Shown piece by piece: positions 47,401 through 58,376 of a stretch of DNA of 64,000 nt. The translations under genes were made by a program, and so were the position numbers. The stretch's first letter is position 1, and every line of letters begins with the position of its first letter. This DNA is from Kalmusia sp. IMI 367209 (Eukaryota; Ascomycota; Dothideomycetes; Pleosporales; Didymosphaeriaceae), in assembly GCA_027946365.1 (NCBI GenBank), contig JAPEUQ010000005.1, positions 992,001 through 1,056,000 on the forward strand. The letters are read 5' to 3'. The notes under the pieces are model-generated. The model saw nothing but the letters and a program-made list of their open reading frames with translations. It did no database searches and was not told where the DNA came from.

Positions 47401-47542
47401 ACTAATTTTATTAATAAGTGTAAGACGTTCGGTAGTTTTATAAGAAGGCATAAAAGATAACAACGACCTAAGAACTAATAGGGACCACCCTACTAATATA
47501 GCTCTACCCCTATAACAGAACATTCTTCAGGCTAAAGAACTA

Positions 47543-47556
47543 AGAGGGGGAAATAG
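47543..47556 (+). other. Polypurine tract
   Basis: AGAGGGGGAAATAG directly before the 3' LTR, in the position used to prime plus-strand synthesis. Confidence 0.8.
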
Positions 47557-47994
47557 TATTATGGCTACTACGCCGTAATAGAATTACGACAATAACAGCA
47601 TTAGTAGTAATAACTAATAGGATTAGAAGGACCAGTATTACGATCATGGGAGTAATACTAAGCATAATATAGATATATAATATGATCACGTGACGGCTCT
47701 ATAGGCTCTATCTATAGAGCCCGTAGAGCCAACTCTATAGGCTCTATTCATAGAGCCTACAGAGCTAACCTTAGATAGTAGTATATAGAGATAATAAATG
47801 ACTACTAGTAATCCTTATCGTCAATCCATTAAGTTCTCTTATAAGTAGTTCCTTATAGAAGACTACTATTAACCCTATTAGCAATTAATACTTATAGTAG
47901 TTAATTAACGTTTACCCCCTATGACCATACAACCCTACACGCCCTCATTTCCCACTTAACCCCTTCGAGACAGCCTCACGGCCGCCCCGTTACA
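47557..47994 (+). repeat. 3' LTR of the Gypsy element
   Basis: 438 bp; its first bases read TATTATGG where the 5' LTR has TGTTACGG, so even the conserved TG end has been changed by G-to-A. Confidence 0.93.
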
Positions 47995-48539
47995 CTAGGG
48001 AGGAGCTTAATAATACCTATATAGTAAAAAAGGTATATAAAAGGGCTAGGTAGATATTTTAGGGTTACTTTTCAGGTATTATAAAGGGTCCTTGTGTATT
48101 TTAAAAAGAAGGAGTGGAAGTCTATTAACAAGGAGAGCTACTATAAGCATATTATTCCAATTGTCCATAGCTGGTTACGCCTAAATCCTACGTTGAGATT
48201 CATACAAGATGGGGCACTAGGGTACTCAGTAGCCTATACCACTAGTAAGCTTCATAAGAGAGGTATCTTTTCTATATACTAGCCGCCCTTTAGCCTAGAT
48301 CTTAACCTCATAGAAGCTATTTAGAACTAGATAAAGGACTATATAGAGCTTTATTACCCAGATCTATATAGTGGTAAACAACATACGTACGACACCCTAC
48401 GAAAAATCGTACGAGAAGCTTAGGATTTAATTACAGTTAAGATGCTGAGGAGCTTATTAATAGCATGCAGTATACTAGAAATCGTATAGAAAACAAGATA
48501 ATACCGGGCTTACGTTACCTGACTTCTGCCAAGCAGCAC

Positions 48540-48586
48540 CCCTGCAATGCGCGGGCCATGTACACTACATATGCCTGATACCATAG
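48540..48586 (-). repeat. Right terminal inverted repeat of the Tc1/mariner element
   Basis: Complement of the left end; followed by the second TA copy at 48587-48588. Confidence 0.88.
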
Positions 48587-48588
48587 TA

Positions 48589-48960
48589 ATACACCTATCA
48601 TCACTCCAACGCTTAACGACCGTATGTCATTGCGCCATCCACTAGACGTAGATGCTAGCATGATGAATCGGTGCGGCGCTACATCAGCCATAGCGCCGAA
48701 GCACAGAAGAATTGCGCATACGCTTGCTTGGCAACACTACGTAGTATTTTCTTTCACATAAATGGACAAGGTCATACTCTCGAGCCTTTAACTCCTTATC
48801 TATGATCTCGTGCTTAACGAGCGACCTTGAACCAGTATACTAAAGGTTAAAACGATTGGCTCTCACGAGAAGAAACAATACGTGCCAGGAGTGTTTGCAT
48901 GATCGATTCGCATGTTCTATCATGTTTGAAACAAGCGTTGTAGAGGCTTGGTGCTGGCGA
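48589..48960. other. Intergenic region between the transposon and the regulator gene
   Basis: 372 bp, the 3' flank of the Zn2Cys6 gene; base composition returns to normal at once after the transposon end. No gene. Confidence 0.5.
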
Positions 48961-51326
48961 TCAGTAGAAAGTGTTTTCGTCTAGAACGCTCATGACGAGT
49001 TGGTTACCATAAAACCACTCCCCTAGCCAGCCCTCCTCAAGTCCCAAATCTGGCCATCCAGTTGCATTTATCATTTCTGTTTCTTCATGAAGCAAATTGA
49101 TACCCCCAGTTGCACTAGGTTGTAAGTGACGGCCGAAAAGGTCCCGGCTTGTGGGAGCAGTGTTGAAGTTCAGATATAGTCGCGCTGCTTGGCAAAGAAT
49201 GTGGTACAAGCGATGGGGTTGCGTAATCGATTCCGAACCCGTTGAATGGGCCTGTAAATCTAATGATGCAGCGAATTGCTCTAGATTGACTAATTCAGAT
49301 GTGTCCATCAGCTGAACGGCATGGGTAAATAGTATACTGAATGGCGGAAAGGGACAATGAACGATAGCCCTGTCACACGCAAACGTTAGCTTGATATATT
49401 ATCTGCTATATTGCAAGATCATGTACAGCAGACACATGACGCTGCTAGCCAAAAAGTGCGACAACTTACCAGTTGACATATCTAGCTAGCATCATTGGCT
49501 CATTTTTACAGGCTCGTATAGCGGCGACGCATTCTTCGTGGGCGTGAAGAGCTTCACGGGCAATAGAAACGCATTTGTCCGATATACTGCTCAAGGTACC
49601 TATCGGCACGGGAACGGCGCGCTGCACTAGTGTGAGTAAGGACAGTTGACAGATCAAGTCACACTGCATATAGACTGTCCCTACGGGATCCATCTCAGCA
49701 TTAGCGAGATGATTAGGAGCTTCCTAGTGATAACTATTAGTAATGTTGTTAGGAGGTATATCGTGACGGGAGAGGGCTAACTGAGATAGCAACGCGGGTC
49801 TCAAGTACGCATTCATGTAATTCCGCAGCAAGTGACTCTGCAATGTGTGCACGCTCGATGTCCCCTCGTGAAAGGCCCTTTGGGCTATATAGCTGATCGT
49901 AAACTCGGCCTTGAATTCCAGCTGTCTTTACACCCGGGGTATTTGGTTTTGGCGATAAGGTTATGTCTTCATCACGTATATTACACGATCGTCCAAGTCG
50001 AAGCGAGATACCTTTGTCAAGTCTGTAGACTGCCCAGAAAAGACGTTCCTGAGCCGCTGATATGTTCGTACTCACTTCACGATAGGAATTGTTGCGATGA
50101 TATCCGAGTGTTAGGCAAAGGTTAGAGGCGGCAGAGATGAAGGTCCAAGCCGCCTTAACCTTCGAGTCCTCAACCGCATTGTATGCCTAAATAAGTTAAC
50201 GGTCTTAGTGTTGAGCTCTGGGATTGGGACCTACCCCAAGTGTTAGTGCGGCAACAGCTTCCATTGACGAAGGCATTAAGAGAGGTAGTCGTAGAAGGGC
50301 GCTATTAAGATTGCTTCGACAGAGTCGAGAATGCTCCACAAAATCAGTCCGCCCTGAGATAACGAGGTGCTCAAAGAAGACGTATGACAAATAACCATTC
50401 GCAAGAACAAAGTCAATCTCAGAGTAGTCGTCGACGGAGAAATAGACTTTCTGGCATATTTCGGTGAACCTTTCTAGTGGTAAGATCTGCCCGAGCCAAA
50501 TAATCCTAGTGTTCGTCGCGTGTTCTGATGCTCAAACTTAGTGCACCATACTATTTTCCAGGTACATAAATCAAACCTTTTGCCCATCTCAAAACGAACA
50601 CAACAGAATTCTGGGGTGGCATTTCAACCTGGCGCGCCACCGATGCAGCCCGAGAAGAAATCGTGTCAACCGATTCTGGAGGGCACTCCAATTTCTGCAA
50701 CAAGTTTTGTAATAAGGCAAGAACATGCATTGTTTCGTGTTCAATTGGTCGGGAAGCACCATCCCTTATAACTGCTTTGATAAAATCTATCATGTGAGTT
50801 GAATGTCCCCATACGATCTCACCATCTGTTCCAATAAGTTGATGTGCCTTATCAGGAAGCGGAGTGATTTCGCTTCGATTCGATTGCAACATTGATGGTG
50901 ATCTAGGCTGGTCCTCGCTTCGACCCACTTTAAATGTTTGTAGCATACTTTTTATATCATCAATGTCTTTAGCAATCCCATCGATTTTCTGTTCGCTATA
51001 TAATCGAGACATCAGCTTTGGTCTGTACTACGCTAGCCATAATATGATAGCAAGAGGACACACTATTGCGCAGATATTAACACCCTCTGTTTGGGGCCAG
51101 CTGAGCTGGTAGCCACAGGGCTGTGGGTGCAAGAGAGGCGTCCCGAAATGCATGGGGAGCAAGGTGAGCCGCGATCGCAACCGACCTTTCGCGCGCGACA
51201 CTGATCACACTATCAAAGCAATTAGTATGAATGTACTGAGAAAGTCATGCCAAAACTCACTGAGCGTCGTGTGACTCGAACCACCTTCTCCTGTCGGTCA
51301 GCAGTGTCTCCGCGCATTTCCATCAT
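48961..51326 (-). CDS. Zn(II)2Cys6 transcription factor with fungal-specific middle homology domain
   Basis: Seven exons: 51326-51261, 51209-51064, 50995-50577, 50524-50235, 50186-49782, 49723-49470 and 49369-48961 (introns 48-100 bp), all in phase; 662 aa. A TAA lies directly before the first ATG. The binuclear zinc cluster is complete: Cys 23, 26, 33, 39, 42 and 49 (C-x2-C-x6-C-x5-C-x2-C-x6-C, starting CDQCRARKVGCDRG). The linker PKQRVLISAQ joins across an intron to YEQKIDGIAKDIDDIKSMLQ, a short coiled coil for dimerisation. The fungal_trans region includes YSEIDFVLANGYLSYVFFEH, AQERLFWAVYRLDKGISLRL and VHCPFPPFSILFTHAV. It is transcribed away from the epimerase gene 0.4 kb away and probably regulates that locus. 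Confidence 0.94.
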
Positions 51327-51423
51327 TTAGTCCTATGGAAATAAGAGAGATTGTTAAGCTGAGTTATGATTGCACTAGCAGGAATTCCGCGGGGTCCATT
51401 GTCATTTTAGCTGTGCGACATCT

Positions 51424-51669
51424 TTAGAATGGCGTGGGCTCGCAGTAAGGTCGATTGATCAATGCATCCATCGGAATACCGCGCATTTCCGCCGCTTGTC
51501 TAAGACCCACCACAGCGATGTGATTGGCTAGCTTGTGCTTCTCCCAATCCTTCTCTGTCATCACCATGGTACTTTGGCCCAACTCGGATCCGCGCATTTG
51601 CGTACAGTCTTTATGCGCTGTAGCTTTCCGAAAGATGTTAATAATACCGAAAGATGGTCGGCACTGCAC
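51424..51669 (-). CDS. Short unidentified ORF between regulator and epimerase
   Basis: 81 codons with protein-like composition, especially MTEKDWEKHKLANHIAVVGL and MRGIPMDALINRPYCEPTPF at the C-terminus. It reads like the end of a larger enzyme, yet only 70 bp separate its start from the epimerase start at 51739, so a full gene does not fit. Either a small gene or the last exon of a gene mostly lost. Not recognised. Confidence 0.4.
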   Translation of the reverse strand: MQCRPSFGIINIFRKATAHKDCTQMRGSELGQSTMVMTEKDWEKHKLANHIAVVGLRQAAEMRGIPMDALINRPYCEPTPF

Positions 51670-51738
51670 TATAAGAAGCCATGAATCCGCACCATGCTGA
51701 GGTCGACACAGCGGACAACACGATTGAGGAGCATTACC

Positions 51739-53176
51739 ATGGATCAGACCCGAAACATTCTCATCACCGGTGCAGCTGGCTACATGTATATTGACCCAAC
51801 TCCATCTCGAGCTGCGACTAATGAAAGCGTAGCGGCGGCTCCATTCTTGCCGACTTCATATCGCGTACAAGTGGCCCAATTGCAACGGCAACTTTCAGTG
51901 CTGCGGTCAGATCAGAGAAACAAGTTCAAGCGCTGTCAAAGCTCGGTATCAATGTCGTCCAGTTAGATCTTAGTGATGCAGGAGCTGTGACAGCAGCTGT
52001 TGAAAAGAATCAAAGCAAGACCTTCTAGACTGTGCTGTATACGAAGTTACTAATACGGTAGCAGTTGATATGATCATTCACGCAGCAAACTCGTCAGACC
52101 AGTTGCTCGTTTCCAATCTGATTGAAGCCCTCGGTAAGCGTCGGAATGCCACCGGGAAACCTGTGTACCTCATTCATGTGAGTATCTCCAGGCATCGTAC
52201 AACCGCTAGTAGTGCTGAGTGTACTCCAGTCATCGGTGACGACTCTCTTCTCGGAAGAGGCTGGCTGGCCGCATGGGGTTCTCAAAGACAGCGATTCGAT
52301 ATACGAGAAAGAAAGAGAGCTTGGTGGGCCGCATCCTGTCCGCCAGGTCAGTATATTCAGGCATATGTAGTATTCTTCTAATCGTTCTAGGCGAACCTTG
52401 CGGTGGTTGATAAATCCAAAGAGTGCGGTGTCACAAGTTTCAATCTTGTAGTACCGAATGTTTGTGAGTTGCTTTTATGTGGACTGAGCGTTGTGAGCGA
52501 AGTCTAAGTTGATCAGATGGAGTGGGTAGTGGGGAATGGAGAAAGGTGTCCATTCTCATCCCAGCGCTAGTTCAAGCCAGTATTGCGCTTAAGAAGGTAC
52601 ACAAGTTCGATAAAGACGGGGTAAGATTGACTCCGGCCCAACTTTTACTATCATGGATCACTGATACATTACGTTACAGCATCCGCCTGCAGCGCATATA
52701 TCCGATATAGTTGCACTATATGGCCTTCTAGTTGACCATATACTGCGAAACGAAGACATACCTAGCGGTAAGGACGGATATTACTTTGCAATGGCTCATA
52801 GAGCGTCATGGTGGGCGTATATGACAGCCATGGCCAAGTCCCTACACGCGCGTGGACTGGTGGTGGACTCGGAAGTGGAAGTGTGGCCCAGTGATGAGGC
52901 AGCAGCTCAGGCTTTGCACTTTCCGACCCAGTTCATCCGAGCTATGGGTACTTCGAGGTGAGATTCTTGCCCCAGACAACTAGCTAGATATTCAGGTCTA
53001 ATGGATGCTTCAGCGGAGGCCTTGAACCTGCCAACACATCCCGACTAGGATGGCAGCCCAAGTGGGATAAAACCATGTTTTTACAAAGCGCAGATGAGGA
53101 AGTACAGGCCGTGTTAGATCTAGACACGATCCGGACGAGCTTGTTCGATAAGCTTCTGCCTTCAGCCGCCAACTGA
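51739..53176 (+). CDS. NAD-dependent epimerase/dehydratase (extended SDR), with a GC-AG intron
   Basis: Eight exons: 51739-51785, 51833-52014, 52062-52177, 52230-52346, 52391-52463, 52517-52620, 52680-52957 and 52996-53176; total 365 aa in phase. The Rossmann start is split by intron 1: NILITGAAGY + IGGSILADF gives the GxxGxxG nucleotide-binding loop. Later: VDMIIHAANSSDQ, YLIHSSVTTLFSEEAGWPHG, YEKERELGGPHPVRQANLA and SFNLVVPNVYGVGSGEW. The usual YxxxK is not obvious; the Y-x3-E of IYEKERE sits near its place, so activity may differ from classical SDRs. Intron 2 (52015-52061) begins GCAAGA with a TACTAAT branch site and is the only joining that avoids an in-frame TAG. Introns are 38-59 bp. 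Start ATG 51739 rather than 51694, because it lies just before the Rossmann strand. Confidence 0.88.
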
Positions 53177-54169
53177 CAATGGATTGAACGAAATGCCTGA
53201 GATTGTTCTAGAGTAGCGTGGTGGGACGGCAATTACATTCCACCAAAGGAATCTAGAAGTTTGCTTGAATTTTGAAAGACGTATGCATTGCGTTTTTGAT
53301 TTGGCCGAAATCCCAGTCTCTGAACATGCACGCCATATGTACCCACTCGAGTAAAAGCCTATAGCAACGGAGACCATTTGCTGAACGCAGACAAGGCTGA
53401 CCACCTTCTCGGAGCCAAGCCTAACTGTATCTAGCACCGACTCGCTTACTGCGCCCCAAGCTCACTAGCGACCTTGCGAAAGTTGGAAGCGAAGGATCCC
53501 GAGCGCGCCCAGCCGCTCCTTTGCCTTTGCGCCCCCATGCTGCGTCCAAATTGGCGTTGTCCAAAACGCCGGTGAAGGCAATGGTGGCGCCTGCAATCCT
53601 ATCTCTGAAGTCCACTGCATCCCCGAAGTGCTTCGTGCTCTCGAATTACAGCTCTCCTTGGGATTGACTGTCTTTGCGCCCTCAAAAAGTACGCACACGG
53701 GATAATATCTTCACCAAAGCTTCGGTAATGCACGGCTTTTCGCACAGATTCAGACATCGTTCCCGTTGTCTAGCACTGCTTTTCCGTTGGTGCTTACTTG
53801 TAGATCGGCCTCTAGCGGCTTGTCATTTGAAGCCTCCCCTCGGAAAACAGCATGTTCCCAGTACGTTTTGTCCGCAAATCGCGCCCACCTGCCCTACCCC
53901 GACATGGAGTACACCCTCACGCCCCACGGAGGCTTGAATCCAATATTCTGATTGACCAAACATCCTCAACGCTCCTTGGCCGATGTACGGCCGAACATGC
54001 CATCCTGTTGTCGACCATAGCGGGTGGACGCAGTGGGGTTCCCCTAGCCCGTATCTTCATCTCCCCGGTCGCTAATAAGATAGTCTCTGCCCTACCTTAG
54101 GTTTCGAGCTTCCTTCGATTCGCGTTTTCACGCCTAGTACAGCTGTTGTGGCGTCCCGTTATTTCACTC
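53177..54169. other. Intergenic region, no gene seen
   Basis: About 1 kb; short frames on both strands only. AT-rich just after the epimerase stop, GC-richer from 53.4 kb. Confidence 0.45.
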
Positions 54170-55059
54170 ATGGCAATTCAAAGGTCACCGAGAGACCGTG
54201 GTCTCGCCTATTTACTTGTCTTTTTGCTCTTTTCGCAGATTCGCGTCAGCTTAGGGGCTACTAAGAAGTGCTTTAACGGAGCCGGAGACCAGACGAATGC
54301 ACTAGCATGCTATCCAGATTCGCAGGCAGATCATATATGCTGTAATGCGGGTGACATCTGTCTCAGCAACGGCCTGTGCAAACTCGGTCCCAACGCAGTC
54401 CGGAACGCTTCTATCGATGTTGATACCTACAGACCGGATTGTACCGACCAGAACTGGGACACTGAGAATTGCTTTTCCGGCTGCAACAACTGTACGTGAC
54501 TTGCTTGAACGTACCTTGAGAGTATGGCTAATGGAGTCCTCCAGTTGCAGAACCCCTCGTTCAGAGCTGCTACGATAATCGCTATTGCTGCTACGGTGCC
54601 AATGGGTGCAACTGCTCCAAAACGTCGCTTTTTGAGATGAACGCTGCAACCTTCGTTACGACCCTACCACTGAGCACAGCTACGAGCCAACCGGCAAGCA
54701 ACTCAGCGACAACAACTTCAGCATCTACGTCATCACCATCCGTTACCCCGTCATCTAGCTCTTCGCCAACCGCAGCGCCGTCTTCGTCTTCTTCACATAT
54801 TGGTGTCGCAGTGGGCGCAGGAGTAGGTGTCGGTCTCGCTGTGGTCATTATTGGTGCTGTTGCGACATTTCTATTTCTGCGGAGAAGAAAAAGGCAGTCT
54901 ACGGCAGAGTTGTCAGCCGATGGAGCACCGCCTTTTAAGAAGGGGCATGCGATGCCTCTACTTGAGGTGGACGGTCACTCTGCACCGCAAGAGATTGAAC
55001 ACAGAGAGCCACCGCAAGAGCTTGATGGAGGTGAACAAACGAAAATAAGGCACATGTGA
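54170..55059 (+). CDS. Single-pass membrane protein, Cys-rich ectodomain and Ser/Thr stalk (Mid2/WSC-like layout)
   Basis: Exons 54170-54491 and 54545-55059, a 53-bp intron; 278 aa. Signal peptide ending about IRVSLGA (the hydrophobic core is LAYLLVFLLFSQI), then a Cys-rich ectodomain KCFNGAGDQ...ADHICCNAGDICLSNGLCK and, across the intron, CYDNRYCCYGANGCNC. A Ser/Thr-rich stalk of about 60 residues follows. A transmembrane helix (VGVGLAVVIIGAVATFLFL) then stops at RRRKRQ, with a short cytosolic tail rich in Pro/Glu. This is the layout of fungal cell-wall stress sensors and glycosylated surface proteins. The Cys pattern is not a canonical WSC domain, so the sensor role is only an analogy. Confidence 0.85.
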
Positions 55060-56258
55060 ACGAAAGAGGCAACATCCCAATGCAGCGTGAATACGTTGTC
55101 AGCCCTTTCCGGTGCATGGAAGCGCATCTGAATGCTTACCCACGATTCTCAAACTTCCTACCAGAGAAGGAGGCGACTACATCCGACCAATGCAATCGAC
55201 TTGGATGATAATGACCTTGAAAAATACTGTCAACGATGGGCGAACGTGTCCCACAGTAGCGTCACGATACTGTAGAGAGGTTCTCACGCGTACGACTATG
55301 CTGGAGTACAGACACTGCAACCTGCTGATGTACTTTGGTCAAATATTGAATACAATAGCATGCGACGACACCTTTTCAACATGAGGATTAGGATGAGAAG
55401 GAAACGATAGATCCGATACGGCTATCTCTATCTCTATCTCTTTCTTCTGTTGGTGAAAGACTAAGAGTAGCAAGTGAATAGGTATGGGTGTTTGAATAGA
55501 TAGGAAGTCTTCCGATTGGCTCTTAAGGCTACCACGAGCATCGAACGTGGTAAAGGCATTGCACATAGGACCTAGACAATAGAGAGCATCGCGCCTATCC
55601 CAGGACTGTAGAGTAAAGAACAAAAAATGCAAAGACAACATAGGGAATCTAGTCGCATTTTATTCTGGCCGACACATGTAGCCCCCAGAAAAGCGCCGCT
55701 CTAGACATCTCCATTGACGGAATGTAGCTCTTTCTCCACCCGCCTTAGCCGCACTCTTACATAGCGGCCCTCTTCATGCCAAGCCATTCTTTGCGACTTA
55801 GGTAAGAAATGAGATAACCCATACGCTTAATAGGGTAAAAGTGAACTGCAAGATTTCGGTAATCGAGACTAATCTTATTGCAGATGCTAAGCCACCCCTA
55901 CATGAATCAGGCTCCCTATATGTTAGAATTACAGACCTTGTAGGGTGAATGTGCATCGTAATCATGATACGGATGGGGCCGTTTAAGATCCTGCTAATGG
56001 TACCCAAAACCTCGCATTCTCTGAAAGGCGTTAAAGGTGCCCGACGCTTCTCACTGCCTCCACGCCGCGCAATGGCTGTACTCCAAACTTCTCGAAATAG
56101 GATACATAGCCATCCTTCTCTAGTTGCTAATTCCTATGGTCAAGTATATATTCCTGATCGATCACTATGGCTCTACACCATTCTCCTCACATTTCGACCT
56201 TTTGGCATTCTTCTTGGGTGTTCTCGTCTTTTGTTGTTTCTTATCGCCTCTTGATATC
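55060..56258. other. Intergenic region, no gene seen
   Basis: About 1.2 kb. A 100-codon minus frame (55339-55641) and a short GATA/TCTC-rich run at about 55420-55445 were noted; no family or splice support. The last 150 bp are CT-rich, a likely 5' leader for the hydrolase. Confidence 0.45.
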
Positions 56259-58025
56259 ATGTCTCGAGTGATCTCTTTAGCGGGTGCTAGTCTTTTTCTT
56301 GCATTCACCAAAGCCTCGGTGTTACCATATGCTCCCATTCATCGACGACAAAACAGTACCTCTGCCAACGAGACGGCTTGGGCTACATTTGATAATGTCG
56401 CTTCCTCGCCCGAGATTAACTGGGTCGACTGTTACGGCCCGAGCCGCCAATGTACCAAATTAACGGTCCCTTTGGACTACGAACATCCCGACGTGGGAAC
56501 GACGGATATAGCATTCATTCGCTATATAGTCAGTGAGGACGCAGAGGATCTTCTGTTCAATCCAGGTCTGTCAAACATGGTCTTATAAAGGTATTTACTC
56601 AGGGACTAATGTAAACACAGGTGGTCCGGGACAGCCCGCCACCTCGTTTGTGTCAGGGGACCAATTTGGCGAAAAGGTAGCAAACGCGTGGGGCTACAAC
56701 TTCATCGCTTTTGACCCTCGTGGCACAGGACATACCGGTCCTGAGCTACCTTGTCAACCAGCCAACAACACAGCATCTTCCATGCCTGCGCCTCCTCGGA
56801 CTGCAAACGGTACCATTGGAGACCTGTCGAAACAGTGGAATGAAAGTCTCGCAATGGCTGAAGCTTGTGCTGCAGCAAACAAATACACCACCGCCAAATA
56901 TATCGGCACTTCTGCAGTTGCACGGGACTTGATCCATTTCACGGAACTCCAAGCGGCTGCAAAGGGTAAAGATCCAAAGGAGGCGCTCATCAATTACTAC
57001 GGTATCTCTTATGGGACGGTCCTCGGGCAGACACTCGCTGCAATGTACCCAAATCGCCTTCGGCGCGTTCTTCTCGATGGCAACGTCTATGGCGTCGGCT
57101 TCTACCAAGGATGGGTCCCGAATACCGTCGATGACCTCGACCACAGCGTCTGGCTTTTCGCCAAGCTTTGCTTCGAAGCCGGCGCCGAATACTGTAAACT
57201 ATCCAAAGAAGCTTCTAGCATCGCCGAGATTGAAAGTCGCTTCGCTAACGTTGTCGATGTACTCGAGAAGCAGCCCGTCGACATCGGTGGCACACCCTAT
57301 GGTCCCAATGAGTTCCTATCAATGGTCCAACAAGGCCTTTATACTCCGCGCAGAGGCTCCCAGGGCTCATACCGGAAAATCGATACGTGGGCGTCCGCCA
57401 TTCTCTCTGGCAATACTTCTGCCATCGATCCCACATCTCTAATTAAAAGAGAAGAACAGCCGTTCTCCGTAAACGCGCAGCTACTCATCACTGCTGTGGA
57501 CATTTCCGGACGCTACCCGTGGCAGACGTATGAACAATGGAAAGCCGCCGCGGACAAACTGCACGTAACAGCTCCGGAGTGGGCTCAGAACTATGCTTCG
57601 ACCAATGGGTAAGCTACCCTCACGTGAATCCAAAACATTTCCATGGCTCTTCGCTTACAGGCAGATGTAGTCTCGTTGGCTTGATCGACATCGAACCGCC
57701 AGCCAGCCAGCTCTTCCCCGGTTTCGAGAAAGTCGAGACAAGCGCTCCCATCCTCTTTGTAAACACAGTCGCAGATCCGGTTACGCCCGCAAGCTCCGCT
57801 CGCCAGATGTCGCGCCTCTTCGAAGGCTCTGGTGTTCTCATCGTTGATGGCCCTGGCCACGGGTACACGAACGCGCCGTCGGAGTGCGCGAATGAAGCAA
57901 TCGCTGCGTACTGGGAAAATGGCCAGGTGCATGCGGGGGAGACGTGGTGTCAGACGAGCGCTGATGCGAGCTATTATTTTGGTGGCCCTATCCCAGAAGC
58001 TGCTTTCGATCAAGAGGCGCCATAA
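56259..58025 (+). CDS. Secreted TAP-type alpha/beta hydrolase (tripeptidyl aminopeptidase-like)
   Basis: Exons 56259-56565, 56621-57608 and 57665-58025 (introns 55 and 56 bp); 551 aa. Signal peptide MSRVISLAGASLFLAFTKAS. Across intron 1 the frame reads LLFNPGGPGQPATSF, the NPGGPG oxyanion box; then FIAFDPRGTGHTGP, the nucleophile elbow YYGISYGTVLG (Ser ~232), NTVADPVTPASSARQ (Asp ~469) and VDGPGHGYTN (His ~497). This is a complete catalytic triad with the TAP-like C-terminal domain. The family removes tripeptides or hydrolyses related substrates outside the cell. Donor of intron 1 is GTCTGT, unusual but required by the GGPG box. For intron 2 the acceptor four bases upstream would give an immediate stop, so the GGCAG acceptor is used. 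Confidence 0.92.
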
Positions 58026-58376
58026 ATTTACATTTTTTACGTAGGGAAGAAGCATAAACTTTTCATGAATGTTTTTCACAAAGAAAAAACAATCTGTATC
58101 TCAATTCACTTGCCCTTGACATTGTTGACTGCTCTCACTTAACAAATCGTATCTCACTAATGCAGCCCAGTCCTCTCAATTAGTAACATGAAAAGAGGGC
58201 CATTACCTATCATATCATATAATCCGGGTGCAAGGCCTGATCTTACAACAAAGTAAATAGTCCATTAATATCATAGCAAAAGATCCTTCGAGGTGGAAGA
58301 ACACTAATATAGATTCATATAATCTAGAAAGAGTCGCAACATTAGATACCTGACCAGCAGGTGACCAGCAGGCCGT
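58026..58376. other. Intergenic region between convergent genes
   Basis: 351 bp, AT-rich; terminators of the hydrolase (+) and the next gene (-). No gene. Confidence 0.5.

Larger units (their letters stand above)
41013..47994 (+). mobile_element. Ty3/Gypsy chromovirus-type LTR retrotransposon, RIP-inactivated
   Basis: 6,982 bp with 438-bp LTRs (41013-41450, 47557-47994) and a 5-bp target duplication. Readable in order on the + strand: a gag zinc knuckle (42449-42506; first Cys and the His now Tyr), the protease strand IINSRAIRNFIS (about 43620; active Asp now Asn), reverse transcriptase with YLDDVLIYS intact (44527), RNase H-like DASNF (about 44970), and an integrase region with H...H and later acidic residues (45580-46130). 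Last is a chromodomain-like end (IRWAGTDKNGNP...TWELEENLNCP, about 46735-46835). Every coding stretch is riddled with TAA/TAG. The primer-binding site after 41450 is not recognisable; a polypurine tract precedes the 3' LTR. Confidence 0.94.
40289..48586 (+). mobile_element. Tc1/mariner-type DNA transposon, split by a nested Gypsy element
   Basis: The ends (CTATGGTATCAGGCATA... left and its complement right) form about 47-bp inverted repeats with three mismatches, flanked by TA. Removing the nested retrotransposon leaves about 1.3 kb, a normal size. One continuous + frame from ATG 40485 to 41012 encodes a transposase start: a helix-turn-helix stretch (LSRDERLQVQTLH), a RPRKLS linker box, and the first acidic box as WSNET (Asp changed to Asn, G-to-A; both Trp codons now stops). 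After the insertion it resumes at 48000, with a frame change near 48090. There the second and third acidic boxes are readable (FIQDGALGYS and SLDLNLIEAI). The many stops are TAA/TAG at expected Gln or Trp. Inactive. Confidence 0.92.

Noticed and set aside
53162..53698. Overlapping short minus frames after the epimerase gene
   Set aside because: They overlap the epimerase 3' end in part and show no protein-like pattern.
55339..55641. 100-codon minus frame
   Set aside because: Rich in Phe/Leu/His without pattern and spanning a low-complexity TCTC run; probably non-coding.
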